A model generated the notes under the pieces. That model saw nothing but the letters and a program-made list of their open reading frames with translations, was not told the origin of the DNA and did not search any database. From Gimesia algae (GTDB lineage Bacteria; Planctomycetota; Planctomycetia; Planctomycetales; Planctomycetaceae), in NCBI RefSeq assembly GCF_007746795.1, contig NZ_CP036343.1, positions 2,531,369 through 2,595,368 on the forward strand: a stretch of DNA of 64,000 nt. The letters are read 5' to 3'. The position numbers were made by a program, and so were the translations under genes. Positions 63,008 to 64,000 of this stretch are shown piece by piece (the first letter of the stretch is position 1; each line of letters starts with the position of its first letter).

Positions 63008-64000
63008 ATGACGCATCCCATCCACGAAGTTCTCCAGCGCATCGACGTAGCTGATCATCCGGCAGCGGTCGCGATTGGCAATACCTGGCAGGTCGGCAGT
63101 GGAGAGACGTTGACAGCGATCTCTCCCATCGATGGTTCAACCCTGGTCAGGCTGCCGCAGGCCACCCATAGCGATGTCCATCTGGCCGTCGAAACCAGCA
63201 AAAATGCCTTTGTTCATTGGCGACAGGTCCCCGCGCCCCGACGCGGTGAATTTGTTCGCCTGTTGGGTGAAGCGCTCCGCAAACACAAAGCCGATCTCGC
63301 TGCCATCGTCAGCTGGGAAGCCGGTAAGATCACCCAGGAAGCGTTAGGCGAAGTGCAGGAGATGATTGACATCTGCGACTTCGCCGTCGGTCTCTCACGT
63401 CAGCTCTACGGTAAAACAATCGCCAGCGAACGACCGGGACATCGCCTGATGGAACAGTGGCAGCCTCTCGGACCCGTGGGCGTGATCAGCGCATTCAATT
63501 TCCCCGTCGCGGTCTGGTCGTGGAATACCATGCTCGCTTTTGTCTGCGGCGATACAATCGTCTGGAAACCATCTGAAAAAACCCCACTCTGCGCGATCGC
63601 CTGTCAGCAGATCGTCAATCAGGTTGCCCATGACTTTCCCGAAACGCCTGATGGCATCTCCAGTCTGCTGATAGGTGGCGCAGAGGTCGGTAAGGCCCTC
63701 GCCGCACATCCTGACCTACCCCTCATTTCTGCGACAGGCTCCGTGCCCATGGGTCGCGCCGTCGCCGAGACGGTCGCCCGTCGCCTGGGTCGCAGCCTGT
63801 TGGAACTGGGCGGCAACAACGCCATGATCGTCACTGAATCCGCAGATCTGGAAATGACAGTCCGCTCTGCCCTGTTCTCCGCCGTCGGTACCTGCGGTCA
63901 ACGCTGTACGAGTCTACGTCGTTTAATCGTCCATGAAAGTATCGCCGAAAAACTCCTCACCGCGCTGAAAAAAGCATACCAGAAATTACCCATTGGCAAT
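63008..64000 (+). CDS. ALDH7-type 2-aminoadipate semialdehyde dehydrogenase (partial)
   Basis: 331 codons to the window edge; the 3' part is outside. ATG at 63008 with TAAGGA over the preceding stop. Features of the ALDH7 (antiquitin) family: LQRIDVADHPAAVAIGN, SWEAGKITQEALGEVQEMID, GPVGVISAFNFPVAVWSWN, VWKPSEKTPLCA, SATGSVPMGRAVAETVARRL, LLELGGNNAMIVTESADLEM and the catalytic Cys region AVGTCGQRCTSLRRLIVHES, in which GQRCTSLRR is diagnostic. It oxidises 2-aminoadipate semialdehyde to 2-aminoadipate. It is cotranscribed with the saccharopine dehydrogenase. Confidence 0.93.
   Translation, partial: MTHPIHEVLQRIDVADHPAAVAIGNTWQVGSGETLTAISPIDGSTLVRLPQATHSDVHLAVETSKNAFVHWRQVPAPRRGEFVRLLGEALRKHKADLAAIVSWEAGKITQEALGEVQEMIDICDFAVGLSRQLYGKTIASERPGHRLMEQWQPLGPVGVISAFNFPVAVWSWNTMLAFVCGDTIVWKPSEKTPLCAIACQQIVNQVAHDFPETPDGISSLLIGGAEVGKALAAHPDLPLISATGSVPMGRAVAETVARRLGRSLLELGGNNAMIVTESADLEMTVRSALFSAVGTCGQRCTSLRRLIVHESIAEKLLTALKKAYQKLPIGN

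Overview
The window comes from a planctomycete, most likely a Gimesia (formerly Planctomyces)-type marine member. The evidence is three DUF1549/DUF1553 (planctomycete cytochrome c) plus DUF1501 gene pairs, a sulfatase, two BlaI/M56 sensor pairs, twin-arginine-type leaders on secreted oxidoreductases, moderate GC, and long intergenic gaps filled with repeats. Species assignment is inference; no rRNA or tRNA gene was seen.

Layout. 1-420: repeat-rich intergenic DNA. 0.4-6.7 kb: a MocR-type regulator diverges from a carboxymuconolactone decarboxylase-like gene. That gene is followed by a cupin and a DoxX-like gene, but an IS4-family element (one full copy plus one 5'-truncated tandem copy) now sits between the first two. 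6.9-9.6 kb: orphan secreted, Cys-motif and beta-solenoid-like proteins. 9.8-16.1 kb: a sulfatase, a 48-residue DUF3309 protein, a di-heme peroxidase-like cytochrome, and an M56/BlaI pair with two palindromic operators. 16.1-21.2 kb: hypothetical membrane and secreted proteins and an SGNH plus alpha/beta-hydrolase fusion. 21.9-31.7 kb: a co-directional exported redox block (DUF1549, DUF1501, PQQ-like propeller, thioredoxin-like protein, YVTN-propeller/di-heme cytochrome, TlpA-like lipoprotein). 31.8-34.5 kb: an SGLT-type symporter with an Ldh-family dehydrogenase. 34.6-48.1 kb: two more DUF1549/DUF1501 pairs flanking pheS-pheT. 48.7-56.5 kb: a lipoprotein, a second and larger M56/BlaI pair with different operators, a caspase/gingipain-like protein, a small membrane protein and a DUF2089 regulator. 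56.8-60.3 kb: a Gfo/Idh/MocA oxidoreductase and a GT-C-like membrane protein. 60.3-64.0 kb: a lysine-catabolism cluster (DUF1338/HglS-like, saccharopine dehydrogenase, and an ALDH7-type dehydrogenase cut by the window edge).

The most unusual feature is a family of intergenic repeats. A core of about 180-240 bp carries a small palindrome at each end and an internal long-range pairing. It is associated with inverted arms of the form CTACCACGAAAAnCACGAAA. Four cores, all in the same orientation, and several solo arms lie between genes. A second hairpin family (GGTGTCAGGAACC and its complement) appears to be the target into which the IS4 element inserted, judged by an 11-bp duplication. Several inverted repeats in divergent or leader regions are probable operators.
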